Shown: positions 53,186 through 62,113 of the stretch, piece after piece
Layout of the letters: each line of letters begins with the position of its first letter
How positions within the stretch are numbered: the stretch's first letter is position 1
Source of the DNA: Aurantimonas manganoxydans SI85-9A1
GTDB lineage: Bacteria; Pseudomonadota; Alphaproteobacteria; Rhizobiales; Rhizobiaceae
Length of the DNA: 64,000 nt
Direction: 5' to 3'
Assembly: GCF_000153465.1 (NCBI RefSeq)
Contig: NZ_CH672387.1
Location: forward strand, 212,179 to 276,178
Program-made: the position numbers and the translations under genes
Notes under the pieces: generated by a model
The model's input: the letters and a program-made list of their open reading frames with translations, nothing else
Told to the model about the DNA's origin: nothing
Database searches by the model: none

Positions 53186-54274
53186 TCAGTCCGCTGCGCT
53201 GCCGCGCAGTTCCGTCGCCGGTTCGTCCATGCCGGCCATGCGGGCGGCGAGGGAATCGGCATCGGCGGATGCGCTGGCCGGACGCGAGGCAATGCGGCCG
53301 CCCTTGCCTTTTTCAGGAGCCGCGGCCGTCGCAGGCGGGGGCGCTGACGCGGCCGTCTCGCCTGCTTCGGTGCGCGCAACCGGCCGCGGGATCGCCGCAG
53401 ACTTCGGTGCGGCAACATAGGCGGCTGCGACGACGGGGGTGTCGCCGCGTCGCGCCACGGCCGGTTCGCTGGCGGGTGTGGCAGTCGCGGTTTCGTTGGC
53501 CCTCGCCGGCTCGGCAGCGGCATGCCGTGCGGCCTTGGCCGGCGTCGCGGCGGGCTTGTCGGGGGCAGGTGTCACGGCAGCGACGAGCGTGCCCATCAGG
53601 CCCGGTTCGGGTTCGGGCTCGGCGACGGTTCCCGGCGCGCGGCGGCGCTTCGACACTTCGGCCATGTGCGCCTTGACGGCGGAGCAATAGCGCTGGGCCG
53701 AGGCGCTCATGCGGGTGGCTCGGTGGCCGCCCTTGTATTTCATCGAGGCCTGGCAGACGTCGTGGCCGCCCTTTTCCCAGGCGCCCTTCAGATATTTCAT
53801 GCCGTAGGTGAGGTTGGTGTCGGCATCGAGCAGCGCGCTGGCCGGGCCGGAAAACCCGAGCGACCGGGCCGTGGCCGGCTTGATCTGGCTGAGGCCGTAG
53901 ACCCCGTTGCCGCGCGCCTTGGGATTGTAGCGGCTTTCCACCCGCACGACCGCATAGGCGAGGGGGGCGGGAACGCCCGCCTCGGCGGCGTGGCGTTCGA
54001 TCAGCCTGTCGAGCGAGGCGCTGCCGGAGATGGTGCCGGTTTCGGCCGCGGCCCTCGCTTCCCTGGTGGCGACGGCAACGTCCGCTTCCGCCGGCGACTC
54101 GGCATCGTCCGCCACATCCGCCGTTTCCTTGCCGGCAACGGCGATCCCCATGGGCGATCCGCCCGGGCCGTCGGCGATGCAGCCGGCAAGGGCCGCCAGC
54201 GACGCGATCAGGCCGAACAATGCGGCCCGAGTGACGCACGCAGAGCCGTCGATGGCGATCCTCGGCAATGTCAT
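53186..54274 (-). CDS. Lytic transglycosylase SLT-domain lipoprotein with long Ala/Pro-rich tail
   Basis: A 362-residue protein with a lipobox (SLAALAGC, about residue 32). The SLT domain spans about residues 90-200: LAYAVVRVESRYNPKARG with catalytic Glu, GVYGLSQIKPATARSLGF, DADTNLTYGMKYLKGAWEKGG. Residues about 215-362 are low-complexity, Ala/Pro-rich and likely disordered, reaching through the cell wall. The paired Cys (HDVCQASM, QRYCSAV) may form a disulphide. Divergent from dapE, with 135 bases between. Confidence 0.9.
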   Translation of the reverse strand: MTLPRIAIDGSACVTRAALFGLIASLAALAGCIADGPGGSPMGIAVAGKETADVADDAESPAEADVAVATREARAAAETGTISGSASLDRLIERHAAEAGVPAPLAYAVVRVESRYNPKARGNGVYGLSQIKPATARSLGFSGPASALLDADTNLTYGMKYLKGAWEKGGHDVCQASMKYKGGHRATRMSASAQRYCSAVKAHMAEVSKRRRAPGTVAEPEPEPGLMGTLVAAVTPAPDKPAATPAKAARHAAAEPARANETATATPASEPAVARRGDTPVVAAAYVAAPKSAAIPRPVARTEAGETAASAPPPATAAAPEKGKGGRIASRPASASADADSLAARMAGMDEPATELRGSAAD

Positions 54275-54409
54275 GCAGTCCCCTCGCGAAAATTCCCCTG
54301 TCCTGCCTGTCCGTGCCGAACGCGGCGGAAACGTGGCACGTGCTCTCGACAGGCGAAGTCCGTGCCGGCTGGTGGCGTTGCGGCATCATCTGATCTATCC
54401 CGGTCGGTC

Positions 54410-55642
54410 ATGACCGACACTGTTTCCTCGCCCGTTTCCACCGCCCGCAGCGATGATGCGACCGACCCGGTCGCGATCCTCACGCGGTTGATCCGCTGCC
54501 CGTCCGTGACGCCCGCCGAAGGCGGTGCGCTCGCCGCGCTGCAGGAGATACTGGCGCCGCTGGGCTTTGCCGTCGAACGCCCGGTGTTTTCCGACATCGA
54601 CACGCCCGACGTCGAGAATCTGTTCGCCCGCGCCGGAGCGGCCGGGCCGCATCTGGTCTTCGCCGGACACACGGACGTTGTGCCGCCGGGCGACCAGAGC
54701 GACTGGCGCGAGGGGCCGTTCTCCGCTGCGATCGTCGATGGCGAGCTCTATGGCCGGGGCGCCGTCGACATGAAGGGCGGCATTGCCGCCTTCGTCGCGG
54801 CCTATGCCCGCCAAGTGGAGCGGGCGGGGCATCCGGCCGGCCAGGTCTCGCTGCTGATCACCGGCGACGAGGAAGGTCCGGCGGTCAACGGCACGGTGAA
54901 GCTCCTCGACTGGGCGAGCGCGCGCGGCGAACGCTTCGACGCCTGCGTCGTCGGCGAGCCGACCAATCCGGCGGCGATGGGCGACATGATCAAGATCGGC
55001 CGGCGCGGTTCGCTGTCGGCCGAGCTGCGCATCACGGGCGTTCAGGGCCACGTCGCCTATCCGCATCTGGCCGACAATCCGCTGCGCACCCTCACGGCGA
55101 TCGCCGAGGCGCTGATGGACGAACCGCTTGACGCGGGATCGGCGGAATTTCCCGCCTCCAACCTGGAGATCACCTCGATCGACACGGGCAACGGGTCGGT
55201 CAATGTCATTCCGGCGCGGGCCCGCCTGTTCTTCAACGTGCGGTTCAGCGATCGCTGGACGCCGGACAGCCTCAAGGTCGAGCTGACCCGGCGCATCGAG
55301 GCGGCGGCCGCTTCGGGACGGTTCCGGGAGGGCCGCGACGCCGCCAATGTCGAGATCGTCTGGCGGGCACGGCCCTCGGAATCCTTCCTGACGCGGGACG
55401 ATGCGTTGACGCAGGCGCTGGCCGGCGCGGTGAAGGCGGTCACCGGTCGCCAGCCGCAATTGTCGACCTCCGGCGGCACGTCGGATGCCCGGTTCATCAA
55501 GGACTTTTGCCCGGTTGTGGAATTCGGGCTTGTCGGCAAGACCATGCACATGTCCAATGAACGGGTGCCTGTCGAGGATCTCGAGACGCTGACGAGGATC
55601 TATGAAACCTTCATCGCCCGCTGGTTTGCCGCCCACGCCTGA
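54410..55642 (+). CDS. dapE: Succinyl-diaminopimelate desuccinylase
   Basis: A 410-residue dizinc M20 metallohydrolase producing LL-diaminopimelate and succinate for lysine and peptidoglycan. Zinc and catalytic motifs: VFAGHTDVVPPGD, LYGRGAVDMKGGIAAF, LLITGDEEGPAVNGT (catalytic Glu-Glu), CVVGEPTNPAAMGD, and C-terminal GLVGKTMHMSNERVPVEDL (last His ligand). STSGGTSDARFIKDFCPVVEFG is specific for DapE. The ATG at 54410 is the first in frame with the conserved start. A membrane-protein gene begins inside its last 14 codons. Confidence 0.95.
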   Translation: MTDTVSSPVSTARSDDATDPVAILTRLIRCPSVTPAEGGALAALQEILAPLGFAVERPVFSDIDTPDVENLFARAGAAGPHLVFAGHTDVVPPGDQSDWREGPFSAAIVDGELYGRGAVDMKGGIAAFVAAYARQVERAGHPAGQVSLLITGDEEGPAVNGTVKLLDWASARGERFDACVVGEPTNPAAMGDMIKIGRRGSLSAELRITGVQGHVAYPHLADNPLRTLTAIAEALMDEPLDAGSAEFPASNLEITSIDTGNGSVNVIPARARLFFNVRFSDRWTPDSLKVELTRRIEAAAASGRFREGRDAANVEIVWRARPSESFLTRDDALTQALAGAVKAVTGRQPQLSTSGGTSDARFIKDFCPVVEFGLVGKTMHMSNERVPVEDLETLTRIYETFIARWFAAHA

Positions 55643-56240
55643 TCTGGTGCCGAATCTCGACCACGTCCTGAATTTCTTTTCCGGCGTCGCCCTGTTGATG
55701 GCCGGGCGCGCCGAAGGGCTGAAGCGCCTCGACCTGTCGGCGGACGGCTTCTGGCAGTCGTTTTCGGCCATGCTCGTGGCGCTGCCGCCCGTGGCCCTGT
55801 CCTGGATCGAGTTCGAGACGTCGGCGCCGCGTACCGGCACGGCGGCTGGCTACGGCGCGGTGCCGGTCTATGGCGCCCATGCGCTGGCCGACTTCCTCGC
55901 CTGGACGCTGCCGATCCTGATCCTGATGCTGGTTGCCAAACGCGTCGGCTATTCGCGCAAGATCGTGCCGCTGGTGGTGGCGACGAACTGGGGCGGGGCG
56001 CTGCTGGCCTGGGTGTTCGCGCCCTACTGGCTGCTGATGCTCGCCCTCGGGCCCGGCAACGGCCTGTCGGCGCTCGGCCTCCTTGTGACCATCGCCTCCA
56101 TCGCGCTGACCGTGCGGCTGATCTACATGGCCACCGGCAAGGACATGGCCGGGGCGGCGATCATCACCATCGGCATGATCGTCATCTCGCTGATCAGCTA
56201 TGGCGCGGTGATGGATTTGACCGGCATCCGGCTGATCTGA
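55602..56240 (+). CDS. Multi-pass membrane protein of unknown function
   Basis: A 212-residue protein with about five hydrophobic segments (for example DFLAWTLPILILMLVAK, WGGALLAWVFAPYWLLMLALG, LGLLVTIASIALTVRLIYMA, GAAIITIGMIVISLISYGAV). It begins with a soluble stretch VLNFFSGVALLMAGRAEGLKRLD. ATG at 55602, with GAGG four bases ahead, lies inside the end of dapE (41-base overlap); a GTG at 55647, just after the dapE stop, is an alternative. I do not recognise the family. The overlap suggests co-translation with dapE. Confidence 0.75.
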   Translation: MKPSSPAGLPPTPDLVPNLDHVLNFFSGVALLMAGRAEGLKRLDLSADGFWQSFSAMLVALPPVALSWIEFETSAPRTGTAAGYGAVPVYGAHALADFLAWTLPILILMLVAKRVGYSRKIVPLVVATNWGGALLAWVFAPYWLLMLALGPGNGLSALGLLVTIASIALTVRLIYMATGKDMAGAAIITIGMIVISLISYGAVMDLTGIRLI

Positions 56241-56247
56241 CGCGCGT

Positions 56248-57027
56248 TCAGCCCGGATAGGGCGGCAGGGTGCGCTTGGGCGCGGTGCCGTATTCCACCC
56301 GGGTCAGATACAGCCCGTCCGGCGGGGCCACCGGGCCGCAGCGCTTGCGGTCGCGGGCTTCCAGCGCGGCGACGAGGTCCGCCGCGCTCCAGTGGCCTTC
56401 GCCGACCAGCTTCAGCGATCCGGCGAAGGAGCGGATCTGATTGTGCAGGAAGGACTGCGCCATGGCGTGGATGTGGATTTCCTCGCCCGGGCCGCGGACG
56501 ACATCCAGCTGCTCCAGCGTGCGGATCGGGTTCTTCGCCTGGCAATGGGCGGAGCGGAAGGTGTCGAAATCGTGGGTGCCGACGAGGCGCTGGGCCGCCG
56601 CGTGCATGGCATCGACATCCAGCGGCTTCGACACCCACCAGACCCGCCCGATCAGCAGCGCCGTCGGCGCCCGGCGGTTGAAGATGCGGTAGAGATAGAA
56701 GCGCTTGCGGGCCGAGAAGCGGGCGTCGAAATCGTCGGCCACCCGCTCGGCCGACAGGATCGCGACGGGCGCGTCACGCAGGTGCGCGTTGAGCGCGTCG
56801 CGCACCGTGTCCGGCTCCCAGTCCCGCCGCAGATCGACATGGGCGACCTGGCCGCTCGCATGGACGCCGGCATCGGTGCGTCCGGCGGCGAAGAGGGTCG
56901 CCGCTTCACCGGTGAAGCCTTCGACCGCGGTCTCGATTACCTCCTGCGCCGACAAATCGGTCTTCTGACGCTGCCAGCCGCAATAGGGCGTGCCGTCATA
57001 TTCGATGGTCAGCTTGAAACGGGGCAT
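56248..57027 (-). CDS. truA: tRNA pseudouridine(38-40) synthase
   Basis: A 259-residue enzyme making pseudouridine at tRNA positions 38-40. The catalytic Asp lies in [20 protein letters not shown] (about residues 46-65). The N terminus [19 protein letters not shown] and later [14 protein letters not shown] and [18 protein letters not shown] are all diagnostic. The start shares one base with the fmt stop. It forms the truA-fmt-def minus-strand run typical of Hyphomicrobiales. Confidence 0.96.
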   Translation of the reverse strand: MPRFKLTIEYDGTPYCGWQRQKTDLSAQEVIETAVEGFTGEAATLFAAGRTDAGVHASGQVAHVDLRRDWEPDTVRDALNAHLRDAPVAILSAERVADDFDARFSARKRFYLYRIFNRRAPTALLIGRVWWVSKPLDVDAMHAAAQRLVGTHDFDTFRSAHCQAKNPIRTLEQLDVVRGPGEEIHIHAMAQSFLHNQIRSFAGSLKLVGEGHWSAADLVAALEARDRKRCGPVAPPDGLYLTRVEYGTAPKRTLPPYPG

Positions 57028-57986
57028 CAGGCCGCGCCGGCGCGGCCGCCCGCCGGAACCGGCGTTCCCTTGAGGAGCTCTTCGGCGCTCATGCGGCGTC
57101 CGCCGGCCCGCTGCAGTTCGAGGATGCGGACCGCGCCCGTGCCGCAGGCGATCAGCAGCCGGTCGTCGAGAAGCGTGCCGGGTGCGCCGTCGCCGGTCTC
57201 GGCCGCCGCGCGCAGCAACTTCACCCGTTCGGGCGCGCCGCCGAAGCTCATCATCGTCCAGGCGCCAGGGAAGGGCGAAAAGGCATTGATCCTGCGGGCA
57301 ATGCCGGACGCGTCGCCGGTGAAGTCGAGCGCCGCCTCGGCCTTGTCGATCTTGGCGGCATAGATTGGCGCGCGGCCGGTGCGGGCGGCGATCGAATCCT
57401 GATCCTCGAAGGCCAGCGTGCCGGCTTCGAGCTTGTCCAGCGCCTCCACCATCAGCGTCGCGCAGATCTCCGCCAGCCGGTCGTGCAGGTCGGCGGTCGT
57501 GTCGGTCGCGGCGATCGGGGTCTCGGTGGTCAGCGCAACCGGGCCGGTGTCGAGGCCGGCTTCCATCCGCATGACCATCATGCCGGTTTCGGCATCGCCC
57601 GCCTCGATGGCGCGCTGGATCGGCGCCGCACCGCGCCAGCGCGGCAGCAGCGAGCCGTGGCCGTTGAGACAGCCCCGGCGGGGCATGTCGAGCACCGCCT
57701 GGGGCAGCAGCAGCCCGTAGGCGACCACCACGGCGACGTCGCAGTCGAGGGCGGCGAAGGCCTCGCGGTCGGCCGCATCCTTGAAGTTCAGCGGCGCGCG
57801 CACCGGCAGGCCGAGCCGCTCGGCCTCGAGCTGAACCGGCGAGGGCGTCAGCGTCAGGCCACGGCGACCCGCCTTGCGCGGCGGCTGGGTGTAGACGGCG
57901 ACGATGTCGTGACCGGCCGCCGCCAGGGCAGCGAGCGTCGGCACGGAAAAGGCCGGCGTTCCCATGAAGACGACGCGCAGCGCCAT
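57027..57986 (-). CDS. fmt: Methionyl-tRNA formyltransferase
   Basis: A 319-residue enzyme formylating initiator Met-tRNA with 10-formyl-THF. Marks: [17 protein letters not shown] at the N terminus, [14 protein letters not shown], the catalytic [20 protein letters not shown] (Asn, His), and [12 protein letters not shown] (Asp). The C-terminal anticodon-side domain (about 205-305) includes [12 protein letters not shown]. It follows def by 17 bases and precedes truA in the same transcript, so N-terminal formylation and deformylation are encoded together. Confidence 0.96.
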   Translation of the reverse strand: MALRVVFMGTPAFSVPTLAALAAAGHDIVAVYTQPPRKAGRRGLTLTPSPVQLEAERLGLPVRAPLNFKDAADREAFAALDCDVAVVVAYGLLLPQAVLDMPRRGCLNGHGSLLPRWRGAAPIQRAIEAGDAETGMMVMRMEAGLDTGPVALTTETPIAATDTTADLHDRLAEICATLMVEALDKLEAGTLAFEDQDSIAARTGRAPIYAAKIDKAEAALDFTGDASGIARRINAFSPFPGAWTMMSFGGAPERVKLLRAAAETGDGAPGTLLDDRLLIACGTGAVRILELQRAGGRRMSAEELLKGTPVPAGGRAGAA

Positions 57987-58003
57987 GGTCCCCTCCGCGT
58001 CGC

Positions 58004-58516
58004 TCAGGCGGTTCTGCGGGCGGCCTTGGTGAACTTCTTGACCACCATGTCGCGCTTCAGCTTGGAAATGTGATCGATGAACAGGACGCCGTTCAGATGG
58101 TCCAGCTCGTGCTGAACGCAGGTCGCCAGGATGCCGTCGGCAGTCTCCTCGTGCATCTTCCCGTCGAGGCCGAGATAGCGCACCGTGACCTCGGCCGGCC
58201 GTTCGACCTCGGCGTAATAGTCCGGGATCGACAGGCAGCCTTCCTCATAGACGCTGACCGCGTCGGAGATCGTCAGGATTTCCGGATTGAGGAAGATGCG
58301 CGGAGCGTTCTCCTCCTCTTCCTTGGAGACGTCGATCACCATCATGCGCAGCGGCTCGCCGATCTGGATGGCGGCAAGGCCGATGCCGGGGGCGTCGTAC
58401 ATCGTCTCCAGCATGTCGTCGGCGAGGCGACGCACCTGGTCGTCGACCGTTTCGACTGGCTTGGAGGTCTGGCGCAGAACCGGGTCTGGCAGGATGATGA
58501 GGGGCTTGATCGTCAT
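58004..58516 (-). CDS. def: Peptide deformylase
   Basis: A 170-residue metalloenzyme removing the N-formyl group from new proteins. All three motifs are present: [10 protein letters not shown] (motif I), [10 protein letters not shown] (motif II, metal Cys) and QHELDHLNG (motif III, two metal His and catalytic Glu). The N terminus [19 protein letters not shown] is standard. It is the first gene of def-fmt-truA and divergent from rmuC with 165 bases between. Confidence 0.97.
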   Translation of the reverse strand: MTIKPLIILPDPVLRQTSKPVETVDDQVRRLADDMLETMYDAPGIGLAAIQIGEPLRMMVIDVSKEEEENAPRIFLNPEILTISDAVSVYEEGCLSIPDYYAEVERPAEVTVRYLGLDGKMHEETADGILATCVQHELDHLNGVLFIDHISKLKRDMVVKKFTKAARRTA

Positions 58517-58681
58517 GGCGTTCAGGTAATGGCTGGCACGAAGCCGGTCAATCTCGGATGAAGGCCCCCGGCCGGCTTTCCGCCGGTCTGGATCATGGCC
58601 CGCCGTCGTCAGGCGGGGCGGGATGGTCTATGTTCGCGTTTTGGTCCCGATTCGTTAAGGGTCGCCCGCTAGAGTTCGGTC

Positions 58682-59863
58682 ATGGACAGCGCCGCCTTCG
58701 CCGCAGCCTTCTCGGCTCCCGTCATCTTTCTCGGCGATCATCCGCTGACGCTGGCCGAAGCGTTGCTGGCAGGGCTGGCGGCCCTGTTCTTCGTCCTGTG
58801 GCGGCGGGCCAGCCGCGCCGCGCGAGACGCGGGCGACCATGCCGACCGCAGCGACAGCGAGGCGTCGGAGCGGCTTGACGCGGTGCTGCGCTCCCAGGCC
58901 GAGATCACCGGCCGCATGCAGACTATGGCGGAGATCATCGGCTCGCGGCAGGCGGACCTGACCCGGACACTGGCCGAACGCTTCGACGGACTCTCCACCC
59001 GCGTCGGCCAGTCGATCCGCGAGACCGGCACGGCGACCAGCGCCTCGCTCTCGGCGCTGACGGAACGGCTGGCGGTGATCGACAGGGCGCAGGGTGAGAT
59101 CCGCGGGCTTGCCGGCGAGGTCGTCCGGTTGCAGGACATCCTGTCCAACAAGCAGAGCCGCGGCGCCTTCGGCGAGGGGCGGATGCAGGCGATTGTCGCC
59201 GACGCGCTGCCGTCGGCCGCCTATTCCTTCCAGGCGACGCTGTCGAACGGCAAGCGACCGGACTGCCTGATCCGCATGCCGAATGGTGCGCCGTCGCTGG
59301 CGATCGACGCGAAATTCCCGCTGGAGGCCTTCACCGCCCTGCGCGAGGCCGAGAGCGACGAGGCGCGGACCTTCGCCGCCAGCCGGATGCGCCGCGACAT
59401 GGACGTGCATGTGCGCGCCATCGCCGACAAATATCTGATCCCCGGCGAGACCCAGGACACGGCCTTCCTGTTCGTGCCGTCCGAGGCGGTCTTCGCCGAA
59501 CTGCACGAGCGTTTCGAGGACATCGTCCAGAAGGCCTACCGGGCGCGCGTGGTCATTGTCTCGCCATCGCTGCTGCTCCTGTCGATCCAGGTGGTGCAGG
59601 CAATCCTTAAGGATGCCCGGATGCGGGCCGAGGCGGGGCGCATCCAGAAGGAAGTCCGGCTTCTGGGCGAGGATCTCGTCCGGCTCGACGCGCGGGTGTC
59701 GGCGCTGCGCACGCATTTCGGACAGGCGGGCCGCGACATCGACCAGATCCTGGTGTCGACCGACAAGCTGATGCGCCGCGGCGAGCGGATCGAGGCGGCC
59801 GAACTCGGCGATGACGGAACTGCCGCCGGGCCTGTGGCACGCACGGCGCCCGGCGCCGTCTGA
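58682..59863 (+). CDS. rmuC: RmuC-domain DNA recombination protein
   Basis: A 393-residue protein with an N-terminal membrane helix (LTLAEALLAGLAALFFVLW), a helical coiled-coil stretch (about residues 60-150) and the RmuC nuclease-like domain: SRGAFGEGRMQAIVADAL (G-x-x-GE), RPDCLIRMPNG...LAIDAKFPLEAF (D-x-K), VRAIADKYLIPGETQDTAFLFVPSEAVFAEL, VVIVSPSLLLLSIQVVQ. It limits inversions at short repeats in E. coli. Length is typical for alphaproteobacteria. Predicted membrane-tethered facing the cytoplasm. Confidence 0.93.
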   Translation: MDSAAFAAAFSAPVIFLGDHPLTLAEALLAGLAALFFVLWRRASRAARDAGDHADRSDSEASERLDAVLRSQAEITGRMQTMAEIIGSRQADLTRTLAERFDGLSTRVGQSIRETGTATSASLSALTERLAVIDRAQGEIRGLAGEVVRLQDILSNKQSRGAFGEGRMQAIVADALPSAAYSFQATLSNGKRPDCLIRMPNGAPSLAIDAKFPLEAFTALREAESDEARTFAASRMRRDMDVHVRAIADKYLIPGETQDTAFLFVPSEAVFAELHERFEDIVQKAYRARVVIVSPSLLLLSIQVVQAILKDARMRAEAGRIQKEVRLLGEDLVRLDARVSALRTHFGQAGRDIDQILVSTDKLMRRGERIEAAELGDDGTAAGPVARTAPGAV

Positions 59864-60031
59864 CCGCGATCTGACGCGGACAGCAACAGGCCGGATTTCT
59901 ACTGGCGGAACTTTCGTCAGTCGCAGGAAGAATTGCATTCGCAACCATATTAAGAAAAAGTAAAGGCCTCGTGGATCGATTTCGCGCATCCTACGTTGCT
60001 TGTCTGTCACCGGTTGATGATGGGGGATGAC

Positions 60032-61567
60032 ATGCGGCGCTCGGCGCGGGTTTTGATGACGGTACTGGCTCTGGGCGCAATGCCCATGGCGACGCCGTCT
60101 TTCGGCGCGCAGGGCTCGCAACTGGCCGTCGCCTACAACGATCAGACCGATCTCGATTTCCGCAAGGGCCTGCAGATCCGCCTGTCCTGGACCGGCGACT
60201 ACGCGGGTGCCTACGATGGTCAGATCGCGGCGTCATCGCTGCGCGCCATCCGCGATTTCCAGGCCCGGCACGGCATGGTCGCGGACGGCGTCATCGACGA
60301 GGCGATGCTGCGTCTCTTGATCCAGAAGTCCGACGGCGCCGAAGCGGCGACCGGCATGGCGCTGATCGACGATGCGGTGACCGGCCAGCGCGTGCCGCTG
60401 CCGATGCGACTGGTCGAGGATCTGGGCCCGACGGATGTCGGCCATCTGTGGCGCGCCGCCGACAAGACGGTCGAGATCGAGACGGTCCGCATCGCCGGTA
60501 CCGGCCAGACCCTGCGCGGCCTGTTCGATGTGCTCAGCACGCCGACCCCCGACCGCAGCGTCGCCAATGCCGAGTTCGGTGGCGAATGGTTCACCCTCGA
60601 CGGCAATGCCGGTGACCACGACTATGTCATGCGCTTCTCGGCAAAGGGCGGCGATCTTCGCGGCTTCTCGGTGTCCTACGCCAAGGACCGGGCCAAGGTG
60701 ATGCGGCCCTACGTGGCTGTGGCCGGCAACCTGTTCGAGCCCTTCGCCGGCGAGCCGCAGGCGCCGCTGGTCGCCTCACGCGAGCCGAATGCCTTCTCGG
60801 CGCTGCTGGCTCGCAGCCACACCAACGGCGCCTTTGAATCGCGCTACGCGATGGCTTCGGTCGACCCGAAGCAGCCGAACCTCTTCGAGATGCCGTCCCC
60901 GGCTCCGGCCAAGGCCGCACCGGCCCCGGTCGCCCAGAAGCCGGAATTCGACATGGCAGGCAGCGGCTTCGTCGTCTCGGACGATGGCTGGCTCCTGACC
61001 AACGCCCATGTCGTGCGGGCCTGCACCAGCGTGCTCGTCGGCGAGCAGCAGGTCGCCACGAAGACGATTCTCGATACCGACAACGATCTGGCGCTGGTCA
61101 AGGTCGACGGTGCGGTCGGCGAACCGCTGGCAATGTCCGTGACGAAGCCGCGTCTGGGCGAGGACGTCCTGGCGCTCGGCTACCCGCTACGTTCGATCCT
61201 GGCCGATTCCCTCAACGTGACCCGCGGCAACGTCTCGTCGCTGCTGGGTCTGGCCAATGACGAGCGCTATCTGCAGATTTCGGCGCCGGTGCAGCCGGGC
61301 AATTCCGGCGGCCCCCTCGTCGATCTGGCGGGACGTGTCGTCGGCGTGGTCACCGCCAAGCTGAACGCGGTGGCGGTTGCCGATGCGACGGGCGACATCC
61401 CCCAGTCGATCAATTTCGCCGTGCGCCCCGATGCGGCTGTGGCGTTCCTCGACCGCAACGCCGTTGCCTACGAGACCGCCGACGCCTCGCTGCCGCTGGA
61501 AAGCGTCCCCGACGCTACCGCGGCGGTGAAGGATTCGGTCCTGCCGATCATCTGCGTCGGTCGCTGA
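60032..61567 (+). CDS. Exported trypsin-like serine protease with N-terminal peptidoglycan-binding-like domain
   Basis: A 511-residue secreted protein. The signal peptide (MRRSARVLMTVLALGAMPMATPSFGA) is followed by a PG_binding_1-like domain (about residues 45-105, LRAIRDFQARHGMVADGVIDEAML), a middle region of about 170 residues without a recognised fold, an Ala/Pro linker, and a trypsin-like domain. The catalytic triad is visible: His in LLTNAHVV (about 324), Asp in DNDLALVKV (about 350) and Ser in VQPGNSGGPLVD (about 425). No PDZ domain follows. The ATG at 60032 has GGGGGA six bases upstream. Confidence 0.9.
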   Translation: MRRSARVLMTVLALGAMPMATPSFGAQGSQLAVAYNDQTDLDFRKGLQIRLSWTGDYAGAYDGQIAASSLRAIRDFQARHGMVADGVIDEAMLRLLIQKSDGAEAATGMALIDDAVTGQRVPLPMRLVEDLGPTDVGHLWRAADKTVEIETVRIAGTGQTLRGLFDVLSTPTPDRSVANAEFGGEWFTLDGNAGDHDYVMRFSAKGGDLRGFSVSYAKDRAKVMRPYVAVAGNLFEPFAGEPQAPLVASREPNAFSALLARSHTNGAFESRYAMASVDPKQPNLFEMPSPAPAKAAPAPVAQKPEFDMAGSGFVVSDDGWLLTNAHVVRACTSVLVGEQQVATKTILDTDNDLALVKVDGAVGEPLAMSVTKPRLGEDVLALGYPLRSILADSLNVTRGNVSSLLGLANDERYLQISAPVQPGNSGGPLVDLAGRVVGVVTAKLNAVAVADATGDIPQSINFAVRPDAAVAFLDRNAVAYETADASLPLESVPDATAAVKDSVLPIICVGR

Positions 61568-61598
61568 ATTCGCGGCCTTTCCCGCGCAATCCATGAAG

Positions 61599-61637
61599 AA
61601 ATGCCGTCGCCGGTCCTCTGCCGGCGACGGCATTTTG
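61599..61637 (+). terminator. Rho-independent terminator after the serine protease gene
   Basis: A perfect 15-base stem, AAATGCCGTCGCCGG (61599-61613) with CCGGCGACGGCATTT (61621-61635), and seven-base loop TCCTCTG, 32 bases past the stop and ending in TTTT. It isolates the protease gene from the small charged protein gene. Confidence 0.85.
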
Positions 61638-61743
61638 CGTCGGTGCCCGCTGTGCGGCCGTTCCGGAACCCGCGTCCCCGACGCGGCGTTGCTTTCGCAA
61701 GATCACTGGCGCATTGCGCCGTGACCCTGGACAGGAGATTGCA

Positions 61744-62052
61744 ATGACGAAGACCGACACCGACTCGGAGATGATGCGCGACCAGCAGGATCGCGACACG
61801 CCCCAGCACATGGCCAGGGACGGCGAGAAGCACCCGGCGGAGCGCAGCGATCTCGATGCGCAGAGCAAGGCCGAGCGCGAGCAGGCGAAGGACGGCACGG
61901 CTCCCAACGGCACCGAGCAGATGGAAGCGATCTTCGAGGCCAACCAGAAGGGCCCCAAGAGCGAGAAAGCTGAATCCGACCTGATGGCGGATGCGGCGAC
62001 CGACGGGCAGGCGGGGCTGGCGCGCCCGAACCGGTCGCTTCTCGGCGACTGA
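61744..62052 (+). CDS. Small, highly charged protein of unknown function
   Basis: A 102-residue hydrophilic protein, rich in Asp, Glu, Lys, Gln and Ala, with almost no hydrophobic stretch, no Cys, and therefore likely disordered (for example MRDQQDRDTPQHMARDGEKH, LDAQSKAEREQAKDGTAPNG). AGGAG (61732-61736) sits seven bases ahead of the ATG, and a terminator follows the stop, so it is a well-formed gene of its own. I do not recognise a family. Composition resembles small stress or hydrophilin-like proteins, which is only a guess. Confidence 0.7.
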   Translation: MTKTDTDSEMMRDQQDRDTPQHMARDGEKHPAERSDLDAQSKAEREQAKDGTAPNGTEQMEAIFEANQKGPKSEKAESDLMADAATDGQAGLARPNRSLLGD

Positions 62053-62077
62053 TACCCATGACACGCGACGAGCAGGC

Positions 62078-62110
62078 AGGGCGATCGGAACGCATCCGGT
62101 CGCCCTTCTT
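62078..62110 (+). terminator. Terminator after the small charged protein gene
   Basis: AGGGCGATCGG (62078-62088) pairs with CCGGTCGCCCT (62096-62106), one position being G-U, with loop AACGCAT and a following TCTT. It lies between convergent genes and may serve both. Confidence 0.7.
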
Positions 62111-62113
62111 GCA

